A stretch of DNA of 64,000 bases, taken from contig JAECUM010004987.1 in NCBI GenBank assembly GCA_016617855.1, positions 97,001-161,000 on the forward strand, in the 5' to 3' direction. Source of the stretch: Megalonaias nervosa (Eukaryota > Mollusca > Bivalvia > Unionida > Unionidae). The notes under the pieces were generated by a model, which was given only the letters and a program-made list of their open reading frames with translations, did no database searches and was not told the origin of the DNA. Of the stretch, positions 47,221-56,269 are shown one piece after another. Numbering within the stretch: the stretch's first letter is position 1; the number at the start of each line of letters is the position of its first letter. The position numbers and the translations under genes were made by a program.

Positions 47221-47339
47221 TATCTTACAAAGTCAGGGAACTGAAGTGTTGATAGGCACACTTCTATCTTTTGTCTTACAATCACACTCACATACCAACA
47301 CACAAATACAGATAAACTTGGCAATAAAGTAGTATATTT

Positions 47340-47372
47340 TCTAGAGATTTGCATAGCCCTGAAAAGGGAAGT
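47340..47372 (-). promoter_or_regulatory. Histone-type 3' stem-loop, partly decayed
   Basis: Minus strand: TTCCCT-TTTC-AGGGCT at 47,370-47,355. Four of six stem pairs remain, and the two outer ones are lost by GG to TT change and C to T. 'tctagaaaa' follows where the purine element is expected. It lies about 490 bases beyond the protease stop and could close the late gene block. Confidence 0.5.
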
Positions 47373-47862
47373 TTTGTTTGTTACGAGTTTTTGCAATCTC
47401 TCTTAACGTCATCTTCACGAGTTGACTATTCAACAATGGATGGCCAGACTTGAGACCACCCCGCTTGATATGTCTCAAGCGCTGACGTGGTAGGAAACAT
47501 CCTACGGGTTTTTTTTATATAGGAACGCTATAGCTTATCTAATGTAGAGGGATAGAGAGAAGTGAAAGAGCATATATATTGATAATTTTTTTTTTAAATA
47601 AACGTCAGACACTCTTTTCTTAAAATACATTTTTATTCAGCCAACAAACAGCCAACAGACGAATAACATCAGTAATGTTTTCAAATAACAACTGCTTGAC
47701 AAGGTTGACAACGTTGTGAAGTCAAGTTAGACTACCGCTGATGGAGGTCATTTGGCCACTGATGTACACTACGTTTTCTAGCTAAAGACAAGAGATATCC
47801 ATAATGGTCACAAAACCATCTATCTACATTATGATCGTATGTTTTGAAGAGTCACGATCAAA

Positions 47863-48267
47863 TTAAGTCACTAAATGTTCTAAGGAATATCCAAGACTGC
47901 GTTGATGAAGAAAATACACACAGTATTGTCCACACATTATGGAATCTGAGCCTTGTAATGTTACGTTATTGAATCGTGTTGTCTGTGCATTTCTTCTCAT
48001 ACAGTGGAAGATTTCGTCTTCCAAAGTCGGTAATTCATACAAATCAAAATTCTCCACACAGATATCATGGGGAAAGTAGACGGCTACCCAGTAGGTTCCT
48101 GGGAGAGGACTGTCGTCAGTGTTGTTAAGATAAGATTGATGGTCTTTAGGTTTGCGATGAGGAATTTCATCTTTAGCGCACACGACAGGATTCCAAGAAG
48201 CAGTGTACGAACTGTTTTTCAAAAGGTAACAAAGTTTCCAGGTATCCATTTTGTTTTGTTTTTTCAC
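47863..48267 (-). pseudogene. Adenain-like cysteine protease (Polinton PRO)
   Basis: The frame holds 'GTYWVAVYFP', then 'ENFDLYELPT', then 'TLQGSDSIMCGQYCVYFL'. These are the three active-site regions of adenovirus-type proteases: the His block (H-W-V-A), the acidic residue, and Q...CG-x-(Y/F)-C. The Gln and the Cys are present, but the catalytic His is Tyr here (T-Y-W instead of T-H-W). The enzyme matures virions in Polintons and adenoviruses. The frame is otherwise open (134 residues; relatives have about 180-200), and it overlaps the end of the next gene. Confidence 0.8.
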
Positions 48268-48581
48268 AGGTGATGATAAGTCATCAGTTCAATCCTGACT
48301 TTTTCTTTGAAAATCTCTGTTAAGTAAACGTCTCTTCGCTTTGTCTCGTACTCTGTGCCAAGACAGATTCGATGCGACGGATCTCTAGACCAGTCATTGG
48401 AGGGGGACGAATGATCACGCAAATCTTTATACCACTGATGTAACACTGCTACCGAGATGAGACCCCAAGCATCATCCAGATTTTCATCCAATTTTTCTTC
48501 TTGGCTCATCATCAGATATTGGTCGTGTTGAATTTGACTGGGATGATCGTTTTGACATCCATAGCAATGTTTCTTGGTCAC
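48264..48581 (-). CDS. Small Cys/His protein conserved in Polintons
   Basis: 105 residues, open. It starts 'KKHCYGCQNDHPSQIQHDQYL' (in part): C-x2-C, then H-P-S-Q-x-x-H, a probable zinc site. A Trp/Asp-rich helical part with 'AWGLISVAVLHQWYKDL' follows. Proteins of this shape sit between capsid and protease genes of Polinton-like elements, but I know of no function. Confidence 0.55.
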   Translation of the reverse strand: MTKKHCYGCQNDHPSQIQHDQYLMMSQEEKLDENLDDAWGLISVAVLHQWYKDLRDHSSPSNDWSRDPSHRICLGTEYETKRRDVYLTEIFKEKVRIELMTYHHL

Positions 48582-48639
48582 TACTGTAATTGTGTCTGTC
48601 AGGTGATTGGCAAAGCAGAAAACTTAAGGTTGTGCTTGT

Positions 48640-49638
48640 TCTCACCATCTGGCCATTACCATGTCCTCTTCATCTTTGTCTTTTTTGGTGGGTGGTTTTG
48701 CTTCCAAGATATCCTCCCATTTCATTTCCAAAGAGGCTCCACCATTCAAAGAGAGGCAAGAGTTTTTCTTAGCTTCTAATAGTCTATAATTACTTCTATC
48801 AAAACGTAGAGTGTTGTCGAATTTGGCATACAAGATGACGTTCACCGTCTCGGTTAGAGCTTCTGCAAACCGAATTCCACACGCAGTTGACCGGATTTTA
48901 TAAGGAGGAAATGCCCCTCTTAGCTTCCTTGGTCTGGAGTGAAATAAAAGATCCACAAGGCGTAGCCTCCTGCATAATCGTCGTACGAAAAGCCGTGACT
49001 GGTGTTGGTTCCTAACTGTCCCGTGGCTTCGTACAGAGAAAAGTACGATCTCAAGTAATTCTTCTCGAAAAACGTAGGTTCGAAGGGTCTGGTACTGAAA
49101 GGTCTTGAGATCGCGACTGACATCGATCTTGGACAGTCTATAGTGCTTAAACTAGAAAGGATTGGCAGTGACGACCCCGTTGTGGGCTTCGTTGCTAATG
49201 ATACCAACGATTAAACGTTTGGGTAACTGTCTTTGGAACAGATGATCTTTGATCTTGGATCGGAGTTCAGCGGCAATGGTGAAGGTTTTCACTTCCATGC
49301 GCCGTATCGGATACTTGGCGGTCGTTCTTCTCAATGTGTGGCTGATGTAGTTTCCCACTTTAGGTAACACTTCCACGTGTCGCACGTAGAGTCTGGCTTG
49401 GATGATAATTTTGTACTCGTTGGCATGTGCCATCAAATTGAAAACGGTACTACTGCGATTCAGTCGCAGGCGGATATATTCCCCGTTGAGCAAATACTTT
49501 TCTTGCAACCACATTTCCAAATAAAAACGATCCATCAGTTCTAAATTACGTCCTTGCAGGATTTTCTTTCGACAGTCGTTAAAGCCCACATTGTGAGGGT
49601 CGCCAGCTGCTGTCAGGACTGTGTCGTTAAACTTGCCC
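48640..49638 (-). pseudogene. Major capsid protein (double jelly-roll), second half only
   Basis: Minus-strand pieces read 'LQGRNLELMDRFYLEMWLQEKYLLNG', 'YKIIIQARLYVRHVEVLPKV', 'TTAKYPIRRMEVKTFTI', 'LPKRLIVGIISNEAHNG', 'LRSYFSLYEATGQLG' and 'YDDYAGGYALWIFYFTPDQG' (all in part). A shift then leads to 'TETVNVILYAKFDNTLRFDRS' (in part). These are the successive blocks of the second part of the Polinton double jelly-roll capsid protein, ending with the usual Y/F-A-x-F-(E/D)-N strand. The first ~200 residues are absent. The frame runs straight out of the minor capsid gene at about 49,635. Confidence 0.8.
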
Positions 49639-50507
49639 TTTGGAGAATGGAATATTATGTTCCAGATTTCCTCTTATAGCAATGTTGACACTGTCGAAAT
49701 ACGAGTTACTGACGGACAAATAGTGAGGATGCACAAATTCCCGGTAAACGTGATAGGTGTTTCCACCTTCCTCGTCATTAGTCCCGGCAGAATCCACTTG
49801 GAAAGGAATGACTCGCACTTAACGGTACCGATGTGTGTTCCACCACGTTTTTCTCCACCACATCAGAGTACACAAAGATCAAATTTAATCCTTGGTTCAG
49901 TTCTACAGGGTAACGAAAAAAAGTCAAAAAATTCAAGTTGTTTGTGAGAGGTGCAATGAGTGGACCCTTGATCATCTTGAGGTATCCACCCAAAGTGTCA
50001 AACAATTCAGGGCAAATTGTAACTGACAACATTTTGGCATCCGAAAATTTCATCAGCAGGCGACGAGCCACTTTATGGTATTCGATGGTGACACTTCGTT
50101 TCATTTTATCCAAGGCTTTGCCAAACAACGCATTGAATTTGGAACAATTTTTTGTCCACCAGATGTTGACCTTTAAAATAATAGCCTACAGGAATTTTCA
50201 TCAGATAGATGTACCGTGGAGTATTGGCGGACACTGGTCGTTTCATAGAGGAATCTATAGTTTCGTTTTCATTCAAGTATTATTGTACCTGGTCGTTAAG
50301 AACTTCGACCTCAAAAGTGTTTTGATTTTCAGTGATGTTTTTGATTTGTGTGGGGTGAATCGTTTCGACCAAAGTCACTTCCCAATGGGCTTCGTGATAA
50401 AATTGGATGGCCTGAGGTAATTCGGCCGTGAAACAGCACAAAGTATTGTGGGGAAACACATCCATAGAACTGTCACTGGGTAAAGTTAAGTAAAACTGGT
50501 TATTCAT
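49630..50507 (-). pseudogene. Minor capsid (penton-like, single jelly-roll) protein
   Basis: It starts at the ATG at 50,507: 'NNQFYLTLPSDSSMDVFPHN', then 'TLVETIHPTQIKNI', the usual opening of the Polinton penton-like protein. After a shift, 50,128-49,778 gives 'VTIEYHKVARRLLMKF' and 'NLIFVYSDVVEKNVV', and 49,818-49,627 gives 'VHPHYLSVSNSYFDSVNIAIRG'. The conserved IFVYSD and PHY-x-x-(L/V)-S blocks are clear. It ends with 'IPFSKGQV' and a stop, just at the fusion with the capsid gene remnant. Confidence 0.8.
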
Positions 50508-50519
50508 TATTCCAGAGTT

Positions 50520-51554
50520 CTAGTGTCCGAGGGGTCACTGGAGGTCAAAGGGGTGTCCAATGTACTTTGACTTCTTTGACACGACGTTTTCTCACTTTTC
50601 GGGTTCTTCGATAGAGGATGCTTTCGATGTCGTACACTTCTATTTTAGTCACTCGTTGTAACTCGGGCAAGTAAAATGTTCATTTGAACACTTCCCCGTA
50701 CATGTCTTTCAATTTAAGACGGTAGGATAACGTCCACCCACTCGTCCAATAAATAACAATTCAGTCGTCCAGTTGGGGTAGTAACCTTTGTCGAAAGTGC
50801 GTTTGGTTTTGCCAATGCTCACCCAATCTCCCGTCATGAACACTCCACCTTTTTCGAAACAGCACTAGTCAGGGACGTACCAAACAGGCGCTCAAAGACG
50901 GTCATTTCGTTGTCTGGAGTCACTTCCTCGGGGGCGCATCCGATGCTCTGATGGCAAGATTGGTTGTACGCTTTGACTAGATTCGGTAAGACGGCGATGT
51001 ACTTGAGAGTGTGTTGATGCGTAAAATATTTCCACTTGCGTTCTTTCAAGGTACGTTGAAAAGGTTCCACGATGCTGGCTTTGGTTTCTTGATTCTCGGT
51101 GGTGAAAAAATGAATGTCTCGTTCCTACGATTCTGTTTGGAAAGCTTGGTTCAGAAATTCGGTGCCTTTGTCGGTTTGCCATCGAAGAGGGTGACGGCTG
51201 CTTTGTTTCAACACTAATGTTAAGGCTTGCACTAACTCAGTGCTCGATTTAGAGATCTAAGGTACCACCCAAACAAATTTGGAAAAGACTTTGATGACAC
51301 AAAACAAATATTTGTAGCCACGATTGTAGGCGGTCAAATGAGAAACAACGGTTGCCATTGATGATCTACGCCCTCCACTCGGGTGCGATTTCTAGAACAT
51401 TTTCGTTGAATGGGTTTGTGTAAGGTGTAACCATCGTTGCACTTGAGGTAAACGGACAAGTTTTAGTTGGGTGTTGGCAGCACGATACAATTTCTGAACT
51501 CCTCCGTATCCCGCTGGATGGGCTGGATTGTAGTAAATACTGGCTAACAAATTT

Positions 51555-51560
<6 letters not shown>
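50520..51560 (-). pseudogene. Retroviral-type (rve) integrase of the Polinton
   Basis: From 51,560 the minus strand reads 'LLASIYYNPAHPAGYGGVQKL', the N-terminal helical region. Next come 'YKYLFCVIKVFSKFVWVVP', 'TDKGTEFLN' (second catalytic Asp) and 'SIVEPFQRTLKERKWKYFTH' (catalytic Glu in V-E-P-F). 'AYNQSCHQSIGCAPEEVTPD' and a basic chromo/SH3-like C-terminal part end near 50,520. The first catalytic Asp block is changed. At least four stops. The enzyme inserts element DNA into the genome, leaving 6-bp duplications. Confidence 0.85.

Positions 51561-51643
<83 letters not shown>
51560..51643. repeat. (CT)n microsatellite inside the element
   Basis: About 84 bases of CT dinucleotide, exactly between the N terminus of the integrase and the C terminus of the upstream gene. 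It has probably replaced the integrase start. Confidence 0.97.
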
Positions 51644-51645
<2 letters not shown>

Positions 51646-52305
51646 AGTAAGTCATCCACTCTTCACTGATGATACTCCAGCTGGAGTGAGGTAGTGGTTT
51701 GGAAACGGCTTTACGTGTCCGACGTGCTTCTGGAGTAGAAGTCGAAGGTAGTAGTGGTGGTAATGGGATGGCTTTTGTCTTGTTTTCTTTTCTCACCTCT
51801 GCTTTCCCTTCTTTATTTTTCACTTCTGTCGAAGGAGGAGTGGACATCATCTTTTTATCCCAAGCTTTGAGTGATTCTCGTTGGGGTGAGGGGGAAGGGG
51901 TCAACAAGGACGCTGCAATCTTACTAGGGATGGGAGCCTCTAACGGTGTTTGTAAGACTTCTCGTGTCTCTTCTTCCCCAGGCATCAGCGGGGTTGCGTT
52001 TGTCTTGGTCACTGGGGGTGGTGGCGGTGGTGATGGACTTTTGATCAGTCTTAAAATCTTTCAGCTGTTTCACTTAAAGCTTTCTGATGAAAGAGTTGAA
52101 GTCGCTGCAACACTTGACCGTACCGTTGCAATTTTTCCGTTTCTGAAAAATCGTTGCGATCCATCAACGATTGCAATTCGTGTTGCAACTGGGACATCTC
52201 GGTCAAATGAGGATTGAAGGGTAAATGCGGGGTCTGTTGTTCCTGCAAACGATAGAATTCCATCCATCGTTTGTAAGGCACTAAAGTCAGTTTTTGTCCT
52301 TCCAT
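51644..52305 (-). pseudogene. Polinton virion-associated protein (coiled coil, Pro-rich tail)
   Basis: 52,305-52,051 opens with 'GQKLTLVPYKRWMEFYRLQEQ' (in part), an LVPY-x-(K/R)-W/Y start seen in a common Polinton gene upstream of the integrase. A Gln/Leu coil follows. After a shift, 52,012-51,644 gives a Pro/Ser/Lys-rich low-complexity tail ending 'SWSIISEEWMTY'. Likely a structural or scaffolding protein (inference). Confidence 0.55.
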
Positions 52306-52775
52306 CAGATTCCAAAACCTACGTCTGAGATCTTTTCACCCCGTAGGTCCATTTTATCATGACCCATTTGTGAAGCAGCTCCTGTCATGAGTCCTGTAAT
52401 CATTGTTCCCAATGTTCCTTTCAGCAAGGGTGCTAACAACCGGTGCGCAAATCCTTTGCGTTGCGCTAAAATCGTTTTCTTTTGACGGATGGATATTTTC
52501 TTTATGAACATTTGGCGAAGAACCAATCGATGCTTGGCTAAGCCTTCTTTCTGATGTTGAGAGAATGGTATTGATCCTTTCAAGACATTCAGACAACATT
52601 CCCACACAGTATCGACGACGTCTTTCGAGGCTGTTTGAATGAGTTGTTTTTCGCATGGGTGAAGGGGCTTAGGAGAGAACGGACAACACGTCCCAATGTT
52701 TGGGTAAACGAGGAGGTAGTCCTTTCGTTTTCTTTCCTTTCGGGGTAGAAGAGGGATGGCTTCTGGAGGGTGACA
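52305..52775 (-). pseudogene. Small hydrophobic-ended virion protein of Polintons, with basic start
   Basis: A frame from the ATG at about 52,775 starts 'MSPSRSHPSSTPKGKKTKG' and stops after 35 codons. A different frame then gives 'WECCLNVLKGSIPFSQHQKEGLAKH', 'KKISIRQKKTILAQRKGFAH' and a glycine/leucine hydrophobic segment 'LLAPLLKGTLGTMITGLM'. The order I-P-(L/F)-S-x-x-Q-K, then K-K-x-x-L-x-Q, then a hydrophobic stretch is common in a Polinton ORF next to the capsid genes. It may act on membranes or as a core protein, like adenovirus pVI or pX (inference). Confidence 0.55.
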
Positions 52776-52918
52776 TCTTTATTCCGGAGCACACACAAAA
52801 TGCAATGACGTCGATGACTTGACACACATCCTTTTATATTTGTTTTTTGAAGGAGTATTTTTGGAGTAGTTCGTTGGGTGTGTGACCAGTCTGTTTTACG
52901 ATCTCTTTAACTATCGAA

Positions 52919-53149
52919 TCATATAATCCTCCCCTTTGATTGCTCCTCTTTTTCTTTGGATGATTTTATCTTTTTTTGGGGTTGACGTCGATGCTTGGCT
53001 AAGCGTTTTCTCGGATGCGGGATCAAACGACGAGACTGTCCTTTTCTTTTTTCTTTTCCTTTTTGGACAGGAGAACCACGGTAGTGGTAGTGTGCACTTC
53101 TGGTAGGTGACATCTTTTTGCGTTCAGGAGCAAAAACATTAATACCCAT
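52919..53149 (-). CDS. Very basic small protein, paralog-like to the neighbour downstream
   Basis: A 76-residue open frame, rich in Lys/Arg ('RRLIPHPRKRLAKHRRQPQKK'). The likely start is the internal Met of 'KKMSPTRSAHYHY', because the DNA around it ('tttttgctcctgaacgcaaaaagatgtcacc') matches the start of the next gene at 52,775. A protamine-like DNA-condensing virion protein, as in adenovirus VII/mu, is plausible but unproven. Confidence 0.45.
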   Translation of the reverse strand: MGINVFAPERKKMSPTRSAHYHYRGSPVQKGKEKRKGQSRRLIPHPRKRLAKHRRQPQKKIKSSKEKEEQSKGRII

Positions 53150-53199
53150 AGTTTTGTCCAGATCTATTTTGTGGTGGTAGAATGCGTCGGCACTGATCG

Positions 53200-53664
53200 T
53201 CAGTCCATTGTATGTATCTTATTGGCAGACATCACTAGGCGTTGAGGAGTTCGCAACGGACTAAATCGAGACAGTTCTTGCTTGGATAAATCCAGTAAAC
53301 TCTTTAATATGCCCGATCTCTCTTGGACTTTGATTTTGGGAGAGGGTACTTTGTTAGCAGCTGCCTCAGCAGCTAAAGAGTTGGAGGGTGTCACCGCTGG
53401 AGGAGAAGTTTCAGGAGGCACGGGTTTCCATTTTTTCATCAAATTAGGAAAGACGCGTGTCCAGTTGGGTTTGGCTGGTATCACCAGTAACGTAGAAATG
53501 AAAGAACTTGAAGCTACTGGAGTCTCGGTCACCGTCGCTGCAGATCGTGGTTTGGGGATGTAAGGTTGCGTCCTGGCCGACGTACCTCTTTTGCGGGTAG
53601 AAGCTGCTTTCTGGGGTCTTTTCTGGGGACATTTCTTTTTCTGGCTGTGACCTGGTCTTGACAC
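53200..53664 (-). CDS. Basic Ser/Pro/Ala-rich protein, 154 residues
   Basis: Open frame. It has a basic N terminus ('HSQKKKCPQKRPQKA'), a Pro/Ser/Ala-rich middle and 'PNLMKKWKPVPPE', and a C terminus with 'ILKSLLDLSKQELSRF'. No domain I recognise. With its two basic neighbours it probably forms a virion-core or packaging group between the ATPase and the capsid genes. Confidence 0.45.
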   Translation of the reverse strand: MSRPGHSQKKKCPQKRPQKAASTRKRGTSARTQPYIPKPRSAATVTETPVASSSFISTLLVIPAKPNWTRVFPNLMKKWKPVPPETSPPAVTPSNSLAAEAAANKVPSPKIKVQERSGILKSLLDLSKQELSRFSPLRTPQRLVMSANKIHTMD

Positions 53665-53856
53665 TACTGCTCTTTATCTTCTGGGTATGTTTGGGTCAGG
53701 ATTAGCTTTTTTCTTATAGATGACTTTTGGGGCATTAGGATTCCATTTTAGAGGGAGTGAATGATTACACCTCCTAGAGAACTGATGCCTCCAGGTTTCA
53801 AAATGATTTGTTTTTGGTTTGAGTGTCGATGCGGAGATCTGCTAGTTGCGTCAAGG

Positions 53857-54051
53857 CTACTTTGTTTCTCTCAAAACGGTGGAATGATGCCTTGCAGTAA
53901 TTGACGTGCTGTCACCGTAAATCATCATAAGACGTCTCTGAGACTGGCTTCCAAGACACGAGCGCGTATTCATTTGTGGATTTATTTCTCGTTCGATGCC
54001 GTACAAGGCAAGAATCAATTTGACGTGAAGATGAGACTGAAGGGACGTCAT
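53857..54051 (-). CDS. Small hypothetical protein of the element
   Basis: A 64-residue frame 'MTSLQSHLHVKLILALYG...', possibly longer across a shift toward 53,800. It overlaps the end of the ATPase remnant. Unknown. Confidence 0.3.
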   Translation of the reverse strand: MTSLQSHLHVKLILALYGIEREINPQMNTRSCLGSQSQRRLMMIYGDSTSITARHHSTVLRETK

Positions 54052-54540
54052 GTTGACGATGAGTGAAACAGACCAATAGCGTCCGAGGTTTTTATAGATT
54101 TTTTTAAGTCGATGGGGACGTGTACACGACAGATCCTCCGCCTTGGCACCAGTGGTGAAACAGATGGGTACGAAATAGCAAATAATCGGGGATAGTGGGT
54201 TTTAAATCCACGAGTAAATGGGCGTGAGGTGTTTGAGTTGCATTTGTCGTACGCATGAGTCAGCCAAGGAGTTCCTAACTGTTTGGCTAACACTTGCACT
54301 TGCGATTTATCTCTAGGGCTTTCAAACAATACCACGTAATGAGACTGATGGTGCGATGGGCTTTACTTTGTTGAAACAAAGTTTGGGTAATGTAAATGAC
54401 ACTGGCATTACGATGATAACCTTGGCGACGGGATGGCGAAGAGACAAAGCCTCCCAACTAGCACGATCTAACTTTTCTTTGGTGACTTTGAAAGTGGAGG
54501 AAGATGTAGCGGAGACAGCAGAGGTAGCCATAATAAAGGT
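54048..54540 (-). pseudogene. Packaging ATPase (A32/FtsK-like) remnant lacking Walker motifs
   Basis: The minus-strand frames read 'YHRNASVIYITQTLFQQSKAHRTISL' (in part, 54,440-54,345), then 'VLFESPRDKSQVQVLAKQLG', then a C-terminal 'HLFHHWCQGG'-like part to about 54,080. In Polinton ATPases these blocks (sensor-like V-I-Y-I-x-Q-x-L-F; F-x-(N/S)-PRDKSQ) follow Walker B. Immediately upstream the sequence is instead a start-like 'MATSAVSATSSSTFKVTKEK...LRHPV'. This suggests that the segment with Walker A and B was deleted, joining the N terminus to the C-terminal third. Confidence 0.65.
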
Positions 54541-55095
54541 GATGTTACTTTTGCAACGAACACAGACAAGACAAGAGTTTTCATAATTTTTCAGGACAAG
54601 TTTATTCCAAACTTTTTTAAATTGAACACGAAAGACAAAACTACATAAAATAAAAATGGTTAAGTACATCGATAAAATACACATCAAAACGATCAAAGTG
54701 TAATATAAACAAGTCACTGCACGCTGGGTAATGTTCTTAGAGTCTCTTCATCAATTTGCACATTCACACAAGTGTCCTCCTGGAATGGTTTTTCGCTTGT
54801 ATCCATTTCAATGATGGTTCTCTCCTGATTGGGGTGGTTTTCCTAGGTGTCGGGTTTTTCTGGCACTGCGGTTAACACAGGTTTAAAAGTTACTTTTTCC
54901 ACTGAACATTTGATTGAAGTCATTAACACAAATCTTTGGCATACTGAGCCACTTCTTTTGTCCAAGCCTCGAAAAACAAATCATTTCCAGTCACGTACAT
55001 CGTGACAGTGAGGGTGTAAGTCACGAGCTATGCACACATCTTCGAAAACATCCTCAGTGACTAAACGTTGAAGAATCTTCTTTTTTCTGAGAGGT
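54541..55095 (-). other. Unassigned ORF pieces of the element
   Basis: The minus-strand frame from 54,717 is hydrophobic ('LYYTLIVLMCILSMYLTIFILC'), which could be a membrane segment or AT-rich chance. 55,080-54,730 shows coding-like pieces ('LVTEDVFEDVCIARDLH', 'NVQIDEETLRTLPSVQ'), possibly the tail of the BH1-like gene or a separate gene. Not assignable. Confidence 0.3.
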
Positions 55096-55097
55096 AT

Positions 55098-55361
55098 TCA
55101 AGTATCAGGAGTCTCCCATGTACATTTAAAGGTACCACCCTCATGTTTTGGTGGTACGTACTGTTCGTAATGAGTCCACAAGGTTCCGGCTGGTAAACGA
55201 AATCCCAGAAAGAAAGTCACTAAGACACACACCACACGACGTCCCCAATTCAGTGGACACAGTTCTCGTAATAAGTGTTGGTAATCCTCCACAGTCTGAA
55301 TAGTGTCATTGACTGCCTTCCACAGTATTTGTTGTATCACCACTGCTAAAGGTCGTGACAT
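55098..55361 (-). CDS. BH1-like (Bcl-2-family-like) small protein
   Basis: An 87-residue open frame. 'LRELCPLNWGRRVVCVLVTFF' (quoted in part) has the NWGR signature of the BH1 region of Bcl-2 proteins, followed by a hydrophobic helix, and is preceded by a helix. A BH2 Trp block is not visible, and the frame is shorter than a full Bcl-2 fold (about 150-180 residues). Anti-apoptotic Bcl-2 homologs are known in adenoviruses and have been reported for adintoviruses. It would delay host-cell death. The homology is a motif-level inference. Confidence 0.35.
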   Translation of the reverse strand: MSRPLAVVIQQILWKAVNDTIQTVEDYQHLLRELCPLNWGRRVVCVLVTFFLGFRLPAGTLWTHYEQYVPPKHEGGTFKCTWETPDT

Positions 55362-55397
55362 GGTAGCAAGATTTTATACCCTCTTTTGTTGAAGGTA

Positions 55398-55816
55398 TTA
55401 ACTGTACTTGTTGAACAAAAGCGTTTTTTTTTTTTTAGTACCATACCAAAATTGTTTAGTCACCAACTCACACACCACAGGTTGCACAGAAGTTTCCTCT
55501 TGAACCAAGATTTGTTCGTGTAAAAGATTTTGGTAATAATCTAACTCTTCCTCTGGAATTGGGTGTAATATGTTCACCTTGTAAGTAACATGAGTAGCAT
55601 CCAAAGCTTTCTGAATCTCGTGTGGTTCATCAATGTCTGACCATTGGAACGCTTTCAAATGATACAGTCCTCTAATACCATTCAGGTACCAGTGGTTCCA
55701 ACATCGGTGACGTAAAGAATGCAATTGTTCTTTGCGATTTTATATTTGACAAATGTAAATGTGGTTTGTTTTAGCTCCAGAGGTAGATTCTGAATGTACT
55801 CTTCTAAACTTGGCAT
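55398..55816 (-). pseudogene. Tandem paralog 2 (unknown, F-box-like start)
   Basis: It begins at 'HMPSLEEYIQNLPLELKQ' in the same frame as the upstream copy, then shifts near 55,724. It then reads 'LNGIRGLYHLKAFQWSDIDE' and 'ILHPIPEEELDYYQNLLHEQ', each block matching paralog 1. It ends with 'VVCELVTKQFWYG' and a short different tail. Confidence 0.6.
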
Positions 55817-56260
55817 GTGTTTCTTTTTTCGGAGGTAACAAATGTACATTTTGCACAGAACTGATCGTACTCCAGTGGCGAATCTAAATTGTTTTGTCAC
55901 TAAGTCACACACTACACACCGTGCAGAATTTTCCTCTACAGACAATATTTGTTGTTGTGAAAGATTTTTGTCACCCTCTAACTCTTCCTCTGGAATTCGT
56001 TGTAGTATGGACACCTTGTAAGTAGAATGAGTAGCAAAGAAAGTCTTCTGGCCCTTGGGTAGTTGATCAATGTCTGACCATTGGAACGCTTTCAAATGAA
56101 TCAGTCCTCTTATAGTATTCAGGTACCGGTGGTTAAAATGTTGGTGACGTAATGGATGCAATTGTTCTTTGCATTTCACTTGTATTTTGACAAACTCTCT
56201 GTAAATGCGTTGTCTCAACTCCACAGGCAAACCATGAATGTTCTCTTGTAAAGTATCCAT
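55817..56260 (-). CDS. Tandem paralog 1 (unknown, F-box-like start)
   Basis: The frame opens 'MDTLQENIHGLPVELRQRIYREFV' (in part); 'LP-x-EL-x-x-I' at the start resembles a degenerate F-box. Then come 'RGLIHLKAFQWSDIDQ', 'YKVSILQRIPEEEL' and a C-x2-C pair in 'ARCVVCDLVTKQF'. The frame continues into paralog 2 without a stop. A duplicated accessory gene of the element; function unknown. Confidence 0.5.
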
Positions 56261-56269
56261 GAAGAGATT

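Noticed and set aside
49938..50420. 160-residue plus-strand frame
   Set aside because: Antisense to the minor capsid gene, which carries the conserved blocks.
51699..53563. Plus-strand frames of 172 and 93 residues across the Polinton virion genes
   Set aside because: Minus-strand reading has the family motifs; these are antisense shadows.
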